Origin: CAZAPO01 sp044841755 | GTDB taxonomy: Bacteria > Bacteroidota > Bacteroidia > Flavobacteriales > Flavobacteriaceae | Direction of reading: 5' to 3' | NCBI GenBank assembly: GCA_044841755.1 | Contig: JAXOFM010000002.1 | Coordinates: forward strand, 248,001 to 312,000 | Length of the DNA stretch: 64,000 bases | Part shown: positions 1 through 9,211 of the stretch, piece by piece | Layout of the letters: every line of letters begins with the position of its first letter | How positions within the stretch are numbered: position 1 is the stretch's first letter | Program-made: the position numbers and the translations under genes | Notes under the pieces: model-generated | What the model was told of the DNA's origin: nothing | Seen by the model: the letters and a program-made list of their open reading frames with translations, nothing else | Database searches by the model: none

Positions 1-511
1 AGATAATCTCCGTTCCTCTTTCAGTTTTGTCAGCTTCTTCTAAAGTGTACTCTGGACTACCATCACAAGTCCAATGAGCAGCTGGCTCATCTTTATATGA
101 TTTAGTGATGATCTCCACTTTATCAGCAACCATAAACGATGAGTAGAAACCAAGACCAAAATGACCAATAATTCCTGCATCCTCAACTTTGTCTTTGTAC
201 TTGTCTAAAAATTCCTCTGCACCCGAAAAAGCAACTTCATTGATATACTTTTGCACTTCGTCTGCAGTCATACCTAAACCTTGATCAATGATATGAAGTT
301 TTTTACCATCCTTATCAATTTTAACTTCAATCTGAGGATTTCCGTACTCAACTTTTGCTTCACCAATATTGGTAAGATGCTTCAACTTCATGGTAGCATC
401 TGTAGCATTACTAATTAACTCACGTAAAAAGATTTCGTGATCGCTATAAAGAAACTTTTTAATTAACGGAAAGATATTTTCAACCGATACATTAATATTT
501 CCCTTTGACAT
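1..511 (-). CDS. htpG: Molecular chaperone HtpG (Hsp90), N-terminal part, cut by window edge
   Basis: Reading the minus strand from an ATG at 511 gives about 170 residues (MSKGNINVSVEN...) with no stop before the window edge. This is the N-terminal ATPase (GHKL) domain of bacterial Hsp90: the Glu and Asn of ELISNATDA (E31, N35), the Asp of IIDQGLGM (D76) and the glycine lid motif GHFGLGFYS (116-124) are all present. HtpG is a cytosolic ATP-driven chaperone acting on late folding intermediates. The middle and dimerisation domains lie outside the window. The gene is transcribed away from the S9 peptidase terminator at 595-624. Confidence 0.97.
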   Translation of the reverse strand, partial: MSKGNINVSVENIFPLIKKFLYSDHEIFLRELISNATDATMKLKHLTNIGEAKVEYGNPQIEVKIDKDGKKLHIIDQGLGMTADEVQKYINEVAFSGAEEFLDKYKDKVEDAGIIGHFGLGFYSSFMVADKVEIITKSYKDEPAAHWTCDGSPEYTLEEADKTERGTEII

Positions 512-557
512 AATATTGTTATTTAAATTATTCTGTTTTTCAATCTGCATTGGGCAA

Positions 558-586
558 AAAAAATACCATTTAGGGTTTTGTGACAA
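558..586 (-). promoter_or_regulatory. Possible htpG promoter (TTG / TA-rich)
   Basis: On the minus strand a TTG (586-584) is followed after 18 nt by TATTTTTTTTG, which resembles the flavobacterial -33 TTG / -7 TAnnTTTG signal but with two extra T residues. It lies about 50 nt before the htpG start. The match is imperfect, so this is an inference. Confidence 0.35.
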
Positions 587-594
587 GATGACAT

Positions 595-624
595 AAAAAA
601 GCCACTTGTTAGAAGTGGCTTTTC
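595..624 (-). terminator. Rho-independent terminator of the S9 peptidase gene
   Basis: Inverted repeat AAAGCCACTT / AAGTGGCTTT with a short loop, followed on the minus strand by a run of T. It lies just past the stop codon at 631 and ends the S9 peptidase transcript before htpG. Confidence 0.85.
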
Positions 625-630
625 GATAAT

Positions 631-3072
631 TTAATCTTTTAATGTTTTCTCTGGTGTTTTGACCGTCGGTTTGTTCTTTACATGCTTTTCTAACCAGGAG
701 TCTTGTTCCCAAAGCATGTGTAAAATAGATTCCTTGGCACGATAGCCATGGCTTTCTTTAGGTAGCATAATCAATCTAGCAGGTGCTCCTAAGCCCTTTA
801 ATGCATTAAAGTAGCGCTCACTTTGCATTGGGTAAGTTCCTGAGTTATTATCGGCTTCACCATGAATTAACAATAACGGAGTTTTCATTTTATCGGCATG
901 CATAAAAGGAGACATGGTATAATATACTTCTGGAGCTTCCCAATAACTACGTTCTTCACTTTGGAAGCCAAATGGAGTCAAAGTTCTGTTATAGGCGCCA
1001 CTTCGTGCTATACCAGCAGCATAATCGTTAGAGTGCGAAAGTAAGTTTGCAACCATAAATGCTCCATACGAGTGTCCACCAACTGCAACTCGGTCTCTAT
1101 CAATATATCCAAGTTTGTCAACAGCATCTATTGCAGCTCTACCGTTAGCAACTAACTGTGATCTGAAACTGTCATTTGGCTCTTCATTACCTTCACCAAT
1201 AATTGGGAAGGCAGCATTGTGGAGCACCACATAACCTCTTGTTACCCAAAAAATAGGTGAACCAGAAGAAGGATAAGTAAACTGATTTGAATTTGAAGTA
1301 CTTTGAGAAGCACTTGCTTTATCTTTATACTCTCTAGGATATGCCCAAAGAATCATTGGGTATTTCTTCCCTTTTTCGTAATTAGTTGGAAGATATAAGG
1401 TTCCCGATAGGTCTAAACCATCATCACGCTTATAATTAATCACTTCTTTATGCACATTTTGAATACTCTTGAATGGGTTTTCAAACTGTGTGAGTGGTTC
1501 CATTGCTTTTCTTTTCTTGATATGCTTGAGGTAATAATTAGGGAATTCATTTTTTGACTCTAACCTAACAAGAACCTCTCCCTTTTTAGCATCAAGAAGG
1601 TCAATTATGTTTTCTAACTTATCTGTAACTGTCGATTGATATAATCGCTTAGTTTCTTTTGAACTTAGATCAATTCTATCAATAAAGGGAAATTTTCCTT
1701 CTTTGGAGTATCCATCACCAATTAGGTAAGCATTATTCTTATCTAACTCAAGGGTATATCTTCCGAACTCATTTTTCTTGGTAACAAAATCTCCTGGATC
1801 ACTGTAACGGTCTTGATAGTTTCTATCCCACAAAACAGTTGGCTCGCTATTACCAGAAGGGTTAAAAACATAAGTTTTCATATTTCTTGTGTTCCACCAT
1901 CTATCATATACAATTGCAGTATTATCGCTTCCCCAAATGACGCCTGCAAATCGCTGCTTAATTTTCACTAGTGAACGAGGAGTTCCATTAAAAGGAGCGC
2001 TTACTTCAAAAAGCTCATCGCGATTGGCTACATCAATAGCTGGATCTCCACTATCCAAGGCTTCACTCCAATATAAAGTTGCTGGTTTGTCAGCTCTCCA
2101 AGACAGATTTCTTTTTCCTGTTCGCGTTGCCATAAATCCTTTAGGAAGATCCTCTATTAATGGTACTTTAAGAAACTCAGAAATAAGATTTCCTTTTGTA
2201 TCATAAATATTGGTGTTTGAAGGAAAACGACGATAAGTCACCAAATATGAGAATGGTTTTTTTATGGTGCTCAGCATTACATAATTTCCATCTGGAGAGA
2301 AAGAAAAACCACTATACATCGCACTGTCTTTCCATTTGTTTTTGCTTCCATCTAACCATACTTGATGCAATTCTGATAAGGCTAATTGTTCAAAATTATG
2401 TTCGTCATTCTTATTCTTTAGAAGATCTTGATAGGTTCTGTTCTGTGCTTTTTTACCTTCTTCACTAACCGAAATAGTTGGTCCACTAGGAACTGCACTT
2501 TTTGTATCAATTAGATTTTTTCTATTAGCAGGAAGTACTTTTACGAGTAATGAGTTACTGTTTTTAAACCATGAGTATGGTCTGCCAATATTAGCGTTTA
2601 GATTAGCATCTGTAATTTTAGTTGCCATTGCCCTGGCAATATCAATTGTCCAAAGTTCAACACCTTCTAAGGTTATGTTTACAAAAGCTATTTTATTCTC
2701 ATCTGGGGAGAAGGAGGCGTAGGCATAACGACCATTTTCTGGTAATCCAGTAACTTGCTTATCTTCATCATTTCTACCATTTCTAACCTTAATATTAGTA
2801 TAATAAGTGATGCGACTTCCAATATTGGTTTTAGGGTTTATCCTTAGTCCACCTAAACGCATTTCGGTTTCTGATAATTCAGCAATTGATTTAAAATTAT
2901 TCCTATAAAGGAAGAACATTTTTTCACCTTGACTGTCCCTTCTTAATGAAGGTGCTAATGGAGCATCGGCTAATTCCAGGATTTCATCAGGAGGTAATTG
3001 GTATCCTATGTTTTCTTGAGCGGTAAACTGTAAGCTGATCAATAAAAGAAAACAAACTAGTAATCGTTTCAT
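631..3072 (-). CDS. Secreted S9 family (prolyl oligopeptidase type) serine peptidase
   Basis: An 813-residue protein beginning MKRLLVCFLLLISLQFTAQE, a clear Sec signal peptide; this ATG is preferred over an upstream in-frame ATG (3120) because it places the signal peptide at the N-terminus. Residues 30-560 form the beta-propeller-like region of S9 peptidases. The C-terminal alpha/beta hydrolase domain carries the nucleophile in GHSYGAF (S668), an Asp in GEADN (D741) and the catalytic His in ESHGY (H775). Such enzymes cleave short peptides and in Bacteroidota probably act in the periplasm in protein scavenging. The overall architecture resembles the glutamyl-peptidase branch of S9, but the specificity cannot be read from sequence. 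Transcribed alone, with its own terminator, and divergent from the FabH-type gene. Confidence 0.93.
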   Translation of the reverse strand: MKRLLVCFLLLISLQFTAQENIGYQLPPDEILELADAPLAPSLRRDSQGEKMFFLYRNNFKSIAELSETEMRLGGLRINPKTNIGSRITYYTNIKVRNGRNDEDKQVTGLPENGRYAYASFSPDENKIAFVNITLEGVELWTIDIARAMATKITDANLNANIGRPYSWFKNSNSLLVKVLPANRKNLIDTKSAVPSGPTISVSEEGKKAQNRTYQDLLKNKNDEHNFEQLALSELHQVWLDGSKNKWKDSAMYSGFSFSPDGNYVMLSTIKKPFSYLVTYRRFPSNTNIYDTKGNLISEFLKVPLIEDLPKGFMATRTGKRNLSWRADKPATLYWSEALDSGDPAIDVANRDELFEVSAPFNGTPRSLVKIKQRFAGVIWGSDNTAIVYDRWWNTRNMKTYVFNPSGNSEPTVLWDRNYQDRYSDPGDFVTKKNEFGRYTLELDKNNAYLIGDGYSKEGKFPFIDRIDLSSKETKRLYQSTVTDKLENIIDLLDAKKGEVLVRLESKNEFPNYYLKHIKKRKAMEPLTQFENPFKSIQNVHKEVINYKRDDGLDLSGTLYLPTNYEKGKKYPMILWAYPREYKDKASASQSTSNSNQFTYPSSGSPIFWVTRGYVVLHNAAFPIIGEGNEEPNDSFRSQLVANGRAAIDAVDKLGYIDRDRVAVGGHSYGAFMVANLLSHSNDYAAGIARSGAYNRTLTPFGFQSEERSYWEAPEVYYTMSPFMHADKMKTPLLLIHGEADNNSGTYPMQSERYFNALKGLGAPARLIMLPKESHGYRAKESILHMLWEQDSWLEKHVKNKPTVKTPEKTLKD

Positions 3073-3218
3073 ATGATATGGTTTTGGTTGTAAAAATTGA
3101 AAGGTAATAAAGGTAAACATTTTTCGATCTCGATTTTAGATTTGAAGGTATTTATGTCATTAAAATTCTAATAATTCACTACATTTAGAATTCGTATCAA
3201 TTTATAAGAATTAAACTT

Positions 3219-4223
3219 ATGTACAATTCACGGATAACTGGACTTGGAAAATATTTACCGGAAAATGTAGTCACAAATAATGACTTGACACAATGGATGG
3301 AAACCTCTGATGAATGGATACAGGAAAGAACTGGAATTCAGGAAAGGCGTTGGATCAAAAAAGGAGATGAAGATACCTCTGCAATTATGGGAGCGAAGGC
3401 ATCCAAAATTGCTATTGAACGTGCTGGTTTAGATAAGGATGATATTGATTTTATTGTCTTTGCTACAATGACTCCAGATTATTATTTTCCAGGATGTGGC
3501 GTGCAAATACAAGAATTATTAGAACTTCCCAATGTTGGTGCAATCGATATTAGGAATCAATGCTCGGGATTTGTCTACGCTATATCTGTAGCAGATCAGT
3601 TTATTAAAACTGGTATGTATAAAAATATTCTGGTAGTTGGTGCGGAATACCATTCAAACGGATTAGATAAAACAACCAGAGGGAGAGGAGTAACTGTTAT
3701 TTTTGGTGATGGAGCAGGAGCATGTGTTCTTTCTAGAGAAGAAGACACAACAAGAGGTGTATTATCTACACATTTACATAGTGAAGGAAAATATGCTGAG
3801 AAGCTTGTAGTAAAAGCTCCTAGTATCAAACATTGGGTTCCGGAAATATTGGAATCTGGGGAAGAGGATCTATCATACTTCCCTTATATGGACGGAACTT
3901 TCGTGTTTAAACATGCGGTAGTTAGATTTAGTGAGGTTATTATGGAAGGCTTAATGAAGAATGGACTGGAAAAAGATGATATTGATATGCTTATTCCACA
4001 TCAAGCAAATTTGCGTATAGCCCAATTTATTCAGAAGAAATTTAGGTTAAGAGATGATCAGGTTTTTAATAATATCATGAAATATGGTAATACTACTGCA
4101 GCATCTGTAGTTATAGCACTAACCGAAGCATGGGAAGAAGGAAAAATAAAAGAAGGAGATAATGTAGTTCTTGCAGCTTTTGGTAGTGGCTTTACTTGGG
4201 CAAGTGCAATTATTAAATGGTAG
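3219..4223 (+). CDS. 3-oxoacyl-ACP synthase III family protein (FabH-like)
   Basis: A 334-residue thiolase-fold condensing enzyme. The KAS III catalytic triad is visible: Cys in NQCSGF (C115), His in IPHQAN (H261) and Asn in YGNTTAAS (N291). FabH condenses acetyl- or branched acyl-CoA with malonyl-ACP to start fatty acid synthesis. It is not next to plsX, acpP, fabD or rpmF here, so it may be an additional paralogue rather than the housekeeping initiator; substrate is therefore open (long-chain or branched starter, or a secondary lipid). It ends in a strong hairpin at 4243-4276. Confidence 0.9.
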   Translation: MYNSRITGLGKYLPENVVTNNDLTQWMETSDEWIQERTGIQERRWIKKGDEDTSAIMGAKASKIAIERAGLDKDDIDFIVFATMTPDYYFPGCGVQIQELLELPNVGAIDIRNQCSGFVYAISVADQFIKTGMYKNILVVGAEYHSNGLDKTTRGRGVTVIFGDGAGACVLSREEDTTRGVLSTHLHSEGKYAEKLVVKAPSIKHWVPEILESGEEDLSYFPYMDGTFVFKHAVVRFSEVIMEGLMKNGLEKDDIDMLIPHQANLRIAQFIQKKFRLRDDQVFNNIMKYGNTTAASVVIALTEAWEEGKIKEGDNVVLAAFGSGFTWASAIIKW

Positions 4224-4242
4224 TATAAAACAATATATAACT

Positions 4243-4276
4243 AAAAAAGCCTAGGTTTGAATTACCTAGGCTTTTT
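4243..4276. terminator. Terminator hairpin after the FabH-type gene
   Basis: Inverted repeat AAAAAGCCTAGGT / ACCTAGGCTTTTT with A and T flanks, 20 nt after the stop codon. The flanks allow function on both strands. Confidence 0.85.
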
Positions 4277-4311
4277 AGCTATTAACCAACATTAACATTT
4301 AAAAATAAATG

Positions 4312-4347
4312 CTCACTATATAAGACGTTTTGTTTTGTATTTTATTT
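4312..4347 (+). repeat. Repeat copy 1: CTATATAAGACG plus T-rich tract
   Basis: Shares CTATATAAGACG and a following (T/A)TTT...TTTTG.ATTTTATT tract with 4492-4527. The two copies are 181 bp apart in the same orientation, and each is followed 65-95 bp later by AAAGTAAAAAC and a hairpin. Confidence 0.6.
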
Positions 4348-4388
4348 CATAAGAGCTGTTAAATTAACCAACTTTAACATTTAAAGTA

Positions 4389-4415
4389 AAAACCGAATGC
4401 TAGCATTCGGTTTTA
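4389..4415. terminator. Unassigned terminator-like hairpin (perfect palindrome)
   Basis: An 8-bp G/C-containing stem, ACCGAATG / CATTCGGT, with a CTAG loop, extended by A and T tracts, so it could act on either strand. It belongs to no neighbouring gene, which suggests a short transcript ending here. Confidence 0.65.
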
Positions 4416-4491
4416 TTTATATCAAATGTATGTATATGATCAGTTTCATGTTTTAATAAGCTGACTAATTCAAATTAAATTATAAAATGAT

Positions 4492-4527
4492 CTCTACTAT
4501 ATAAGACGATTTAATTTTGATTTTATT
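4492..4527 (+). repeat. Repeat copy 2: CTATATAAGACG plus T-rich tract
   Basis: Second copy of the motif at 4312-4347, in the same orientation, about 75 bp upstream of the third hairpin. Confidence 0.6.
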
Positions 4528-4601
4528 ACACTGATTATCAGTAAAAAACAAAAATTTGTATTAATGTTAGATAATTAACTTTTGTGCACTCTTTATAAAG
4601 T

Positions 4602-4633
4602 AAAAACCCGAAGCAGTGACACTTCGGGTTTTT
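4602..4633. terminator. Terminator hairpin between repeat unit 2 and the TonB-type receptor gene
   Basis: Stem AAAAACCCGAAG / CTTCGGGTTTTT with an 8-nt loop. The A and T tracts make it bidirectional: it can end the minus-strand receptor transcript or a + strand transcript from repeat unit 2. Confidence 0.8.
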
Positions 4634-4708
4634 GTATTAATAACCAAACATTAACACTAACCATCAACTATTTATGTAGGTTATTAATTTCATGTACATG
4701 ATACATTA

Positions 4709-7177
4709 TTAGAAGATTCCTCCTCCTGATTTTTCGTCATTATCACGTTGTTTACGTGACTTAGCTCTGTATTTTCCACCACCAAAGCGATAGTTAAGTC
4801 CAACATTCCAAGTATTACTCTCCCAGTTAAACTCAACATCTTGTCTAAATGGTCTGTACGCATCAGCTGCAAACTTCATAGTGTTGAACACATCGTTATA
4901 GCTAAAGCTAAAAGTTGCTTTGTTATTCAAGAAGGTATAACGCATTCCAAGATTTACAAACTTCATTGAGTTTACGTCAAATTGAATACTTTCGTTCTTT
5001 CCTCTGTAAAAACCAAATGCAGTTAATGATAAGCTCTTGCTTACTCTAAAGTTGTTGAATATTCTAAAGTTATAAGCTGTGTTGTCCACTGAAACAGATT
5101 CTAAGATGATATCATCTTCGGTCGCCATATCAGCTGGAACTTCTAGTCTTTCACTAATACTTTTTTGAGTTTGTGTGTACAGATCAAAACTTGCATTCAA
5201 ACTCCACCATTTTGTTGGTCTGTAGTTACTTGAAATTTCAAATCCGTAAGATGAGGTGCTTGAAAAGTTATCATCTGTTAAGATCAAACGGTTAAAGTCT
5301 GCTCTGTCAACTAGAACTACTGTAGAGATTTCGTCATTTATTCTTCTGTAGAAAACTCCAGCAGTAATGCTACCTTTTTCAAGCCTTCTTGTATAGTTAG
5401 TTTCAAACGAGTTTGTAAACTGAGGTAATAGATCTTGGTTACCGAATTTAGAAATTAATGGTGTGTTAAACTCTGGTAACGGATTTACTTGTCCAACTCC
5501 AGGTCTGTCAATACGTCTACTATAACTAAACTGAAAAGAGTTCTTTTCTGAAGCATTATAAGTAACAAAAGCTGAAGGATATATCTCGAAATAGTCATTA
5601 TCAAACGGTGTGTTTGTAACAATATTTGTAGTTAAATCAGTTTCTTTTGCTAAAGTTTCAACGTTAACAGATTCTGCACGTAAGCCTAATTGGAAATTCC
5701 ATTTGTTTACTTTTTTGCTATAGCTAACATAAGCAGAATAAATATCTCTACTGTAGTCAAAATATGTTAATGAAGGGATGTAATCTCCAGCCATATTTTG
5801 TGAACGTCCATCAGATTCGTAATCAATAAGATTATCAAATAATCTAGCTTGTAATCCAAATTCAAGTTTTGAGTCCTCAGAAAGCGGATCAACATAATCT
5901 AAGTTAATAGTTGTTCTATTTCTTTCTGTATCTGTTAATTCAAAGAAGTTAGATCTAAGATTAGGAGCACTTCCCGCAAATAAATTGTCAGTAAATGAAT
6001 CGCCATCATACATATTGTGATCTATCTCTAATTCTAGGTTACGTCCTTCCTTATTAAAATCTAAAGAATAATTGAAGTTATATTGTTCAGAAACATTATC
6101 TCCTTCATTATCAAAAGTTTGATTTTGAACTGTGCTATCTGGGTAGAAAATATCTGTACCACCTGAGGTTCCTCCATCAAAAGTGTTTCTATTAGTAAAT
6201 ACAGAAATCGTGTTTTTGTCGTTTAGGTAGAAATCGACACCTACTTTAAATACATGTGATTTTCTTTGGTCTAGAATATCTACTTCTTGAAGTATATCTT
6301 GGTCTATTCTATCAATAAAGCCATAGTTAACATTCTTTGAGATGTTATTGCTGTAGTTTCCGTAAAAATTAAACTTACCATTTCTGTAGTTCATGTTTAA
6401 CGAACTATTGAATTTAGGTCTTCTTTCATAGCTTAGGTTTGTGCTTAAACTACCATTAAAACCAACCATAGTGTTTTTGTGCAATACAATATTGATGATA
6501 CCGCTCATTCCGTCAGGATCATACTTAGCAGAAGGATTTGTAATTAATTCTACAGATTTTATAGCACTAGAAGGTATTTGCTTCAACAATTGTGCAGTTG
6601 GAATGTTTGATAGCTTACCATCAACCATTACTCGTACATTTTGATTACCTCTTAAAGCAATATCACCAGTTTGTGCATCCACACTAACAGAAGGGATACC
6701 TACCATTAATTCAGAAGCTGTTCCAACTGCTGCTAGGTCCTTACCAATAGTTATTACTTTTCTATCTACTTTTTGCTGAATAGTTGAGGTTTCTGCTACA
6801 ACTGTAACAGCATCTAAAGCAGCGGCTTCTTCCTCAAGTCGTATCTCTCCAAGATCATGCTTTCTGTTTCTTCTGTTAATAATGAGTTCTTTTACAACAG
6901 CTTTGTACCCAATGTATTGAGCAGTTACTGTTATATTTCCTTCAGGGATTTTAGTGATTTTGAAGTTTCCGTCATTATCAGTAATTGATCCCGTAACAGT
7001 CTCTCCTTGTTCATTCTTTATAACAATGTTAACGTAAGGAAGGGGTTCATTTAACGATGCATCTAATACAGTTCCAGAAATGGAACCATCAACTAGTGCA
7101 TCAGAATTGTTGTTTGTTGCTTGAGTGTTTTGGGCAATAAAAAGTAATGCCAAACACATTGTGATTAGTTTTCTCAT
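4709..7177 (-). CDS. TonB-dependent receptor-like outer membrane beta-barrel protein
   Basis: An 822-residue protein from the ATG at 7177 (MRKLITMCLALLFIAQNTQA, a signal peptide); codons upstream of this ATG have no signal-like sequence. After the signal come a carboxypeptidase-D regulatory-like domain (about 30-115, GTVLDASLNEPLPYVNI...), a plug domain (about 120-230, with DAVTVVAE and IPSSAIKSVELITNPSAKYDPDG) and a long aromatic-rich barrel of the OMP_b-brl_3 type ending in GGGIF. Proteins of this build sit in the outer membrane and are predicted TonB-dependent transporters, but no SusD partner or substrate clue lies nearby. It is transcribed alone, with a terminator at 4602-4633. Confidence 0.9.
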   Translation of the reverse strand: MRKLITMCLALLFIAQNTQATNNNSDALVDGSISGTVLDASLNEPLPYVNIVIKNEQGETVTGSITDNDGNFKITKIPEGNITVTAQYIGYKAVVKELIINRRNRKHDLGEIRLEEEAAALDAVTVVAETSTIQQKVDRKVITIGKDLAAVGTASELMVGIPSVSVDAQTGDIALRGNQNVRVMVDGKLSNIPTAQLLKQIPSSAIKSVELITNPSAKYDPDGMSGIINIVLHKNTMVGFNGSLSTNLSYERRPKFNSSLNMNYRNGKFNFYGNYSNNISKNVNYGFIDRIDQDILQEVDILDQRKSHVFKVGVDFYLNDKNTISVFTNRNTFDGGTSGGTDIFYPDSTVQNQTFDNEGDNVSEQYNFNYSLDFNKEGRNLELEIDHNMYDGDSFTDNLFAGSAPNLRSNFFELTDTERNRTTINLDYVDPLSEDSKLEFGLQARLFDNLIDYESDGRSQNMAGDYIPSLTYFDYSRDIYSAYVSYSKKVNKWNFQLGLRAESVNVETLAKETDLTTNIVTNTPFDNDYFEIYPSAFVTYNASEKNSFQFSYSRRIDRPGVGQVNPLPEFNTPLISKFGNQDLLPQFTNSFETNYTRRLEKGSITAGVFYRRINDEISTVVLVDRADFNRLILTDDNFSSTSSYGFEISSNYRPTKWWSLNASFDLYTQTQKSISERLEVPADMATEDDIILESVSVDNTAYNFRIFNNFRVSKSLSLTAFGFYRGKNESIQFDVNSMKFVNLGMRYTFLNNKATFSFSYNDVFNTMKFAADAYRPFRQDVEFNWESNTWNVGLNYRFGGGKYRAKSRKQRDNDEKSGGGIF

Positions 7178-7302
7178 TCGTTTTTTGATTGATTGATTTA
7201 GTCTTGTAACTAAATGTTTTGTTACATTTATACCTAACAGACGACCATAATGATTTCCTGTTACTTTTTTTAACAAGCCTTAACATTTTTTTAACATTTA
7301 CT

Positions 7303-7662
7303 ATGAAGAGAACCCTTGTGCTGGGAGCATCCCAAAATCCATCTAGATATTCTAACCTCGTCATCCACAGCTTGTTGAATAAGGGAGAGGAAGTTTTTGC
7401 TTTGGGAAACAAGAAAGGGCGTATTGAAAGTATTGAAATTCAAACGCAAAAGTTTGGCATACCAAATCTTGATACAATTACACTTTATTTAAATCCAAAA
7501 AGACAGTTTGAGTACTATAATTATATTATAGAGCTAAATCCGAAACGAGTGATTTTTAACCCAGGAGCTGAGAATATGGAACTTGCTGAATTATTAAGAG
7601 AAAATAATATTGCTTATGAATTAGCTTGCACTTTGGTGTTGCTTTCTACGAATCAGTATTAG
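7303..7662 (+). CDS. CoA-binding domain protein (YccU-like)
   Basis: A 119-residue single-domain Rossmann protein beginning MKRTLVLGASQNPSRYSNL, which holds the nucleotide-binding GASxxPxRYS loop of the CoA_binding_2 family, as in E. coli YccU. Residues 80-100 carry the family feature VIFNPGAEN. This start is chosen over an in-frame ATG at 7219 because the fold begins at once. Its cellular role is unknown; the family is thought to bind CoA. The 3' end overlaps the convergent symporter gene by 42 bp. Confidence 0.85.
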   Translation: MKRTLVLGASQNPSRYSNLVIHSLLNKGEEVFALGNKKGRIESIEIQTQKFGIPNLDTITLYLNPKRQFEYYNYIIELNPKRVIFNPGAENMELAELLRENNIAYELACTLVLLSTNQY

Positions 7663-9096
7663 TCCTATAAAAGTAATAAGTCCATTAATTGGTAAAAGCT
7701 CATAACCTACTACATAACCACCTAAACTTTCTGCCGGAATATTTCCAAGAACTGCTGTGATTATTACGGATAGTATTGCCACTATCCAAACGTATTTGTC
7801 ATTAATCTGATGTTTGGTAAAAATTCCAAAAGCAAACAAACCTAACAAGGGTCCATAAGTATAGCCAGCAACAGTTAGTAAACTGTCAATTACATTACTA
7901 CTTAGTACATATTTAAATATTATAATCACAATCACGAGCAAAAAGCTCATAGCTATATGAGTTTTCTTTCTTAACCTTTTTTGATCTTCTTGAGGCTTAT
8001 CTTCTATATTTAAGAAATCAATACAAAAAGAAGTAGTTAGAGAAGTTAAAGCACTATCAGCACTACTGTAAGCTGCGGCAATTAAACCTAGCATAAAGGT
8101 TACGGCAAGTGTAATTCCAAGACCACTATTCAAAGCAATTTCAGGGAATAAAAGATCTGTTTTCGGACTTCCATCCATTAAAGGAATACCTATATTATGC
8201 TTCTTCGCATAGATAAATAACAATGCTCCTAGTAACATGAATAAAAAGGTTACAGCAACTAAAACAATACTAAAAGAGATCATGTTCTTCTGAGCGTCTT
8301 TAAGATTCTTACATGTGAGGTTCTTTTGCATCATGTCTTGATCAAGACCTGTCATACAAATAGTAATGAACATTCCACCAATAAAAGACTTTACCAAATG
8401 GCTGCGTTCTAAAAAGCTATCAGTAACCCAAACATTGCTATACTCTTTTAGTTCGGCTGAGCCTAAAAATTCACTAAAACTCCAACCAAGACTATCATTG
8501 ATGAAATAAATGGATAGTATTACAGCTAAGATCATGAACAACGTTTGTAAGGTATCTGTCCATACAATAGTTTTTATTCCTCCCTTGTTGGTATAGATCC
8601 ATATTAAAAGAATAGATATAACAACGGTTATTTCAAAAGGAACATTCCAAGCGTCAAAAACAAATTGCTGCAGCACAATTGCAACCAAAAATAACCTGAA
8701 AGCAGCGCCTAAAACCCTGGAAATAAAGAAGAAAAAAGCCCCAGTTTTATGACTTACTACTCCAAAGCGCTGTTGCAAATATTCATAGATAGAAGTAACA
8801 TTTAATCTGTAATAAATAGGCATCAACACAAAAGCAACAACAAAGTACCCAAACATATATCCAAGAACAACTTGAAAATAACTGAACTGTGATCCTTCTA
8901 TCCAACCAGGAACAGAAATAAAAGTAACACCAGAAAGTGAAGCGCCAACCATTCCAAAAGCAACTAAATACCATGGGGATTTTTTTCCAGCTTTAAAGAA
9001 ATCTACATTACTATCATTCTTTCCAGTAAAATATGAGATGAGTAAAAGTACTCCAAAATAAGCGGCTATAAGTATAAGAATTTGAGTTGCGGTCAT
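7621..9096 (-). CDS. Sodium:solute symporter family protein
   Basis: A 491-residue integral membrane protein with about 13 hydrophobic segments, including the SSS-family core (residues 40-130, GMVGASLSGVTFISVPGW, an SGxxF-type motif in TM1/2, and LQQRFG). Family members couple inward Na+ flow to uptake of sugars, amino acids, vitamins or sialic acid; this branch in Bacteroidota has no assigned substrate and no catabolic genes adjoin it. It starts at an ATG, and its divergent neighbour recR begins 115 bp away. The last 42 bp overlap the convergent CoA-binding gene. Confidence 0.92.
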   Translation of the reverse strand: MTATQILILIAAYFGVLLLISYFTGKNDSNVDFFKAGKKSPWYLVAFGMVGASLSGVTFISVPGWIEGSQFSYFQVVLGYMFGYFVVAFVLMPIYYRLNVTSIYEYLQQRFGVVSHKTGAFFFFISRVLGAAFRLFLVAIVLQQFVFDAWNVPFEITVVISILLIWIYTNKGGIKTIVWTDTLQTLFMILAVILSIYFINDSLGWSFSEFLGSAELKEYSNVWVTDSFLERSHLVKSFIGGMFITICMTGLDQDMMQKNLTCKNLKDAQKNMISFSIVLVAVTFLFMLLGALLFIYAKKHNIGIPLMDGSPKTDLLFPEIALNSGLGITLAVTFMLGLIAAAYSSADSALTSLTTSFCIDFLNIEDKPQEDQKRLRKKTHIAMSFLLVIVIIIFKYVLSSNVIDSLLTVAGYTYGPLLGLFAFGIFTKHQINDKYVWIVAILSVIITAVLGNIPAESLGGYVVGYELLPINGLITFIGLILIRRKQHQSAS

Positions 9097-9177
9097 GGTA
9101 TTTATATTGATGTTTCAAAGTACAAATTAAAATTTGCAACTTCCAAACAAATAGCGAATGATTGCAATACTAATACT

Positions 9178-9206
9178 TTGAAAGACCTATAAAAATTGTA
9201 AATTCG
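9178..9206 (+). promoter_or_regulatory. recR promoter, near-leaderless
   Basis: TTG (9178-9180), an 18-nt spacer, then TAAATTCG (9199-9206), close to the flavobacterial TTG / TAnnTTTG consensus. The recR ATG at 9212 begins only 5 nt after the -7 element, at about the expected transcription start. Confidence 0.6.
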
Positions 9207-9211
9207 CATCA

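Larger units (their letters stand above)
4224..4708. other. 485-bp intergenic region with three hairpins and repeated motifs
   Basis: No open reading frame of plausible composition was found. The region holds three strong hairpins (4243-4276, 4389-4415, 4602-4633), two copies of CTATATAAGACG (4316-4327 and 4497-4508), each followed by a T-rich stretch ending ATTTTATT, and three related copies of a TAACCAACATTAACA-type motif (4281-4303, 4363-4386, 4639-4662). The first hairpin ends the FabH-type gene and the third can serve the minus-strand TonB-type receptor gene. The middle one is not needed by either neighbour. The order motif, T-rich tract, hairpin occurs twice on the + strand, as in two short transcription units. 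Confidence 0.6.

Noticed and set aside
3596..3829. Minus-strand open frame within the FabH-type gene
   Set aside because: It is a shadow of the real gene; no family features, no signal for expression.
4224..4708. CRISPR-like repeats in the intergenic region
   Set aside because: Only two or three loosely matching motifs with unequal spacing, no spacers of constant length and no cas genes.
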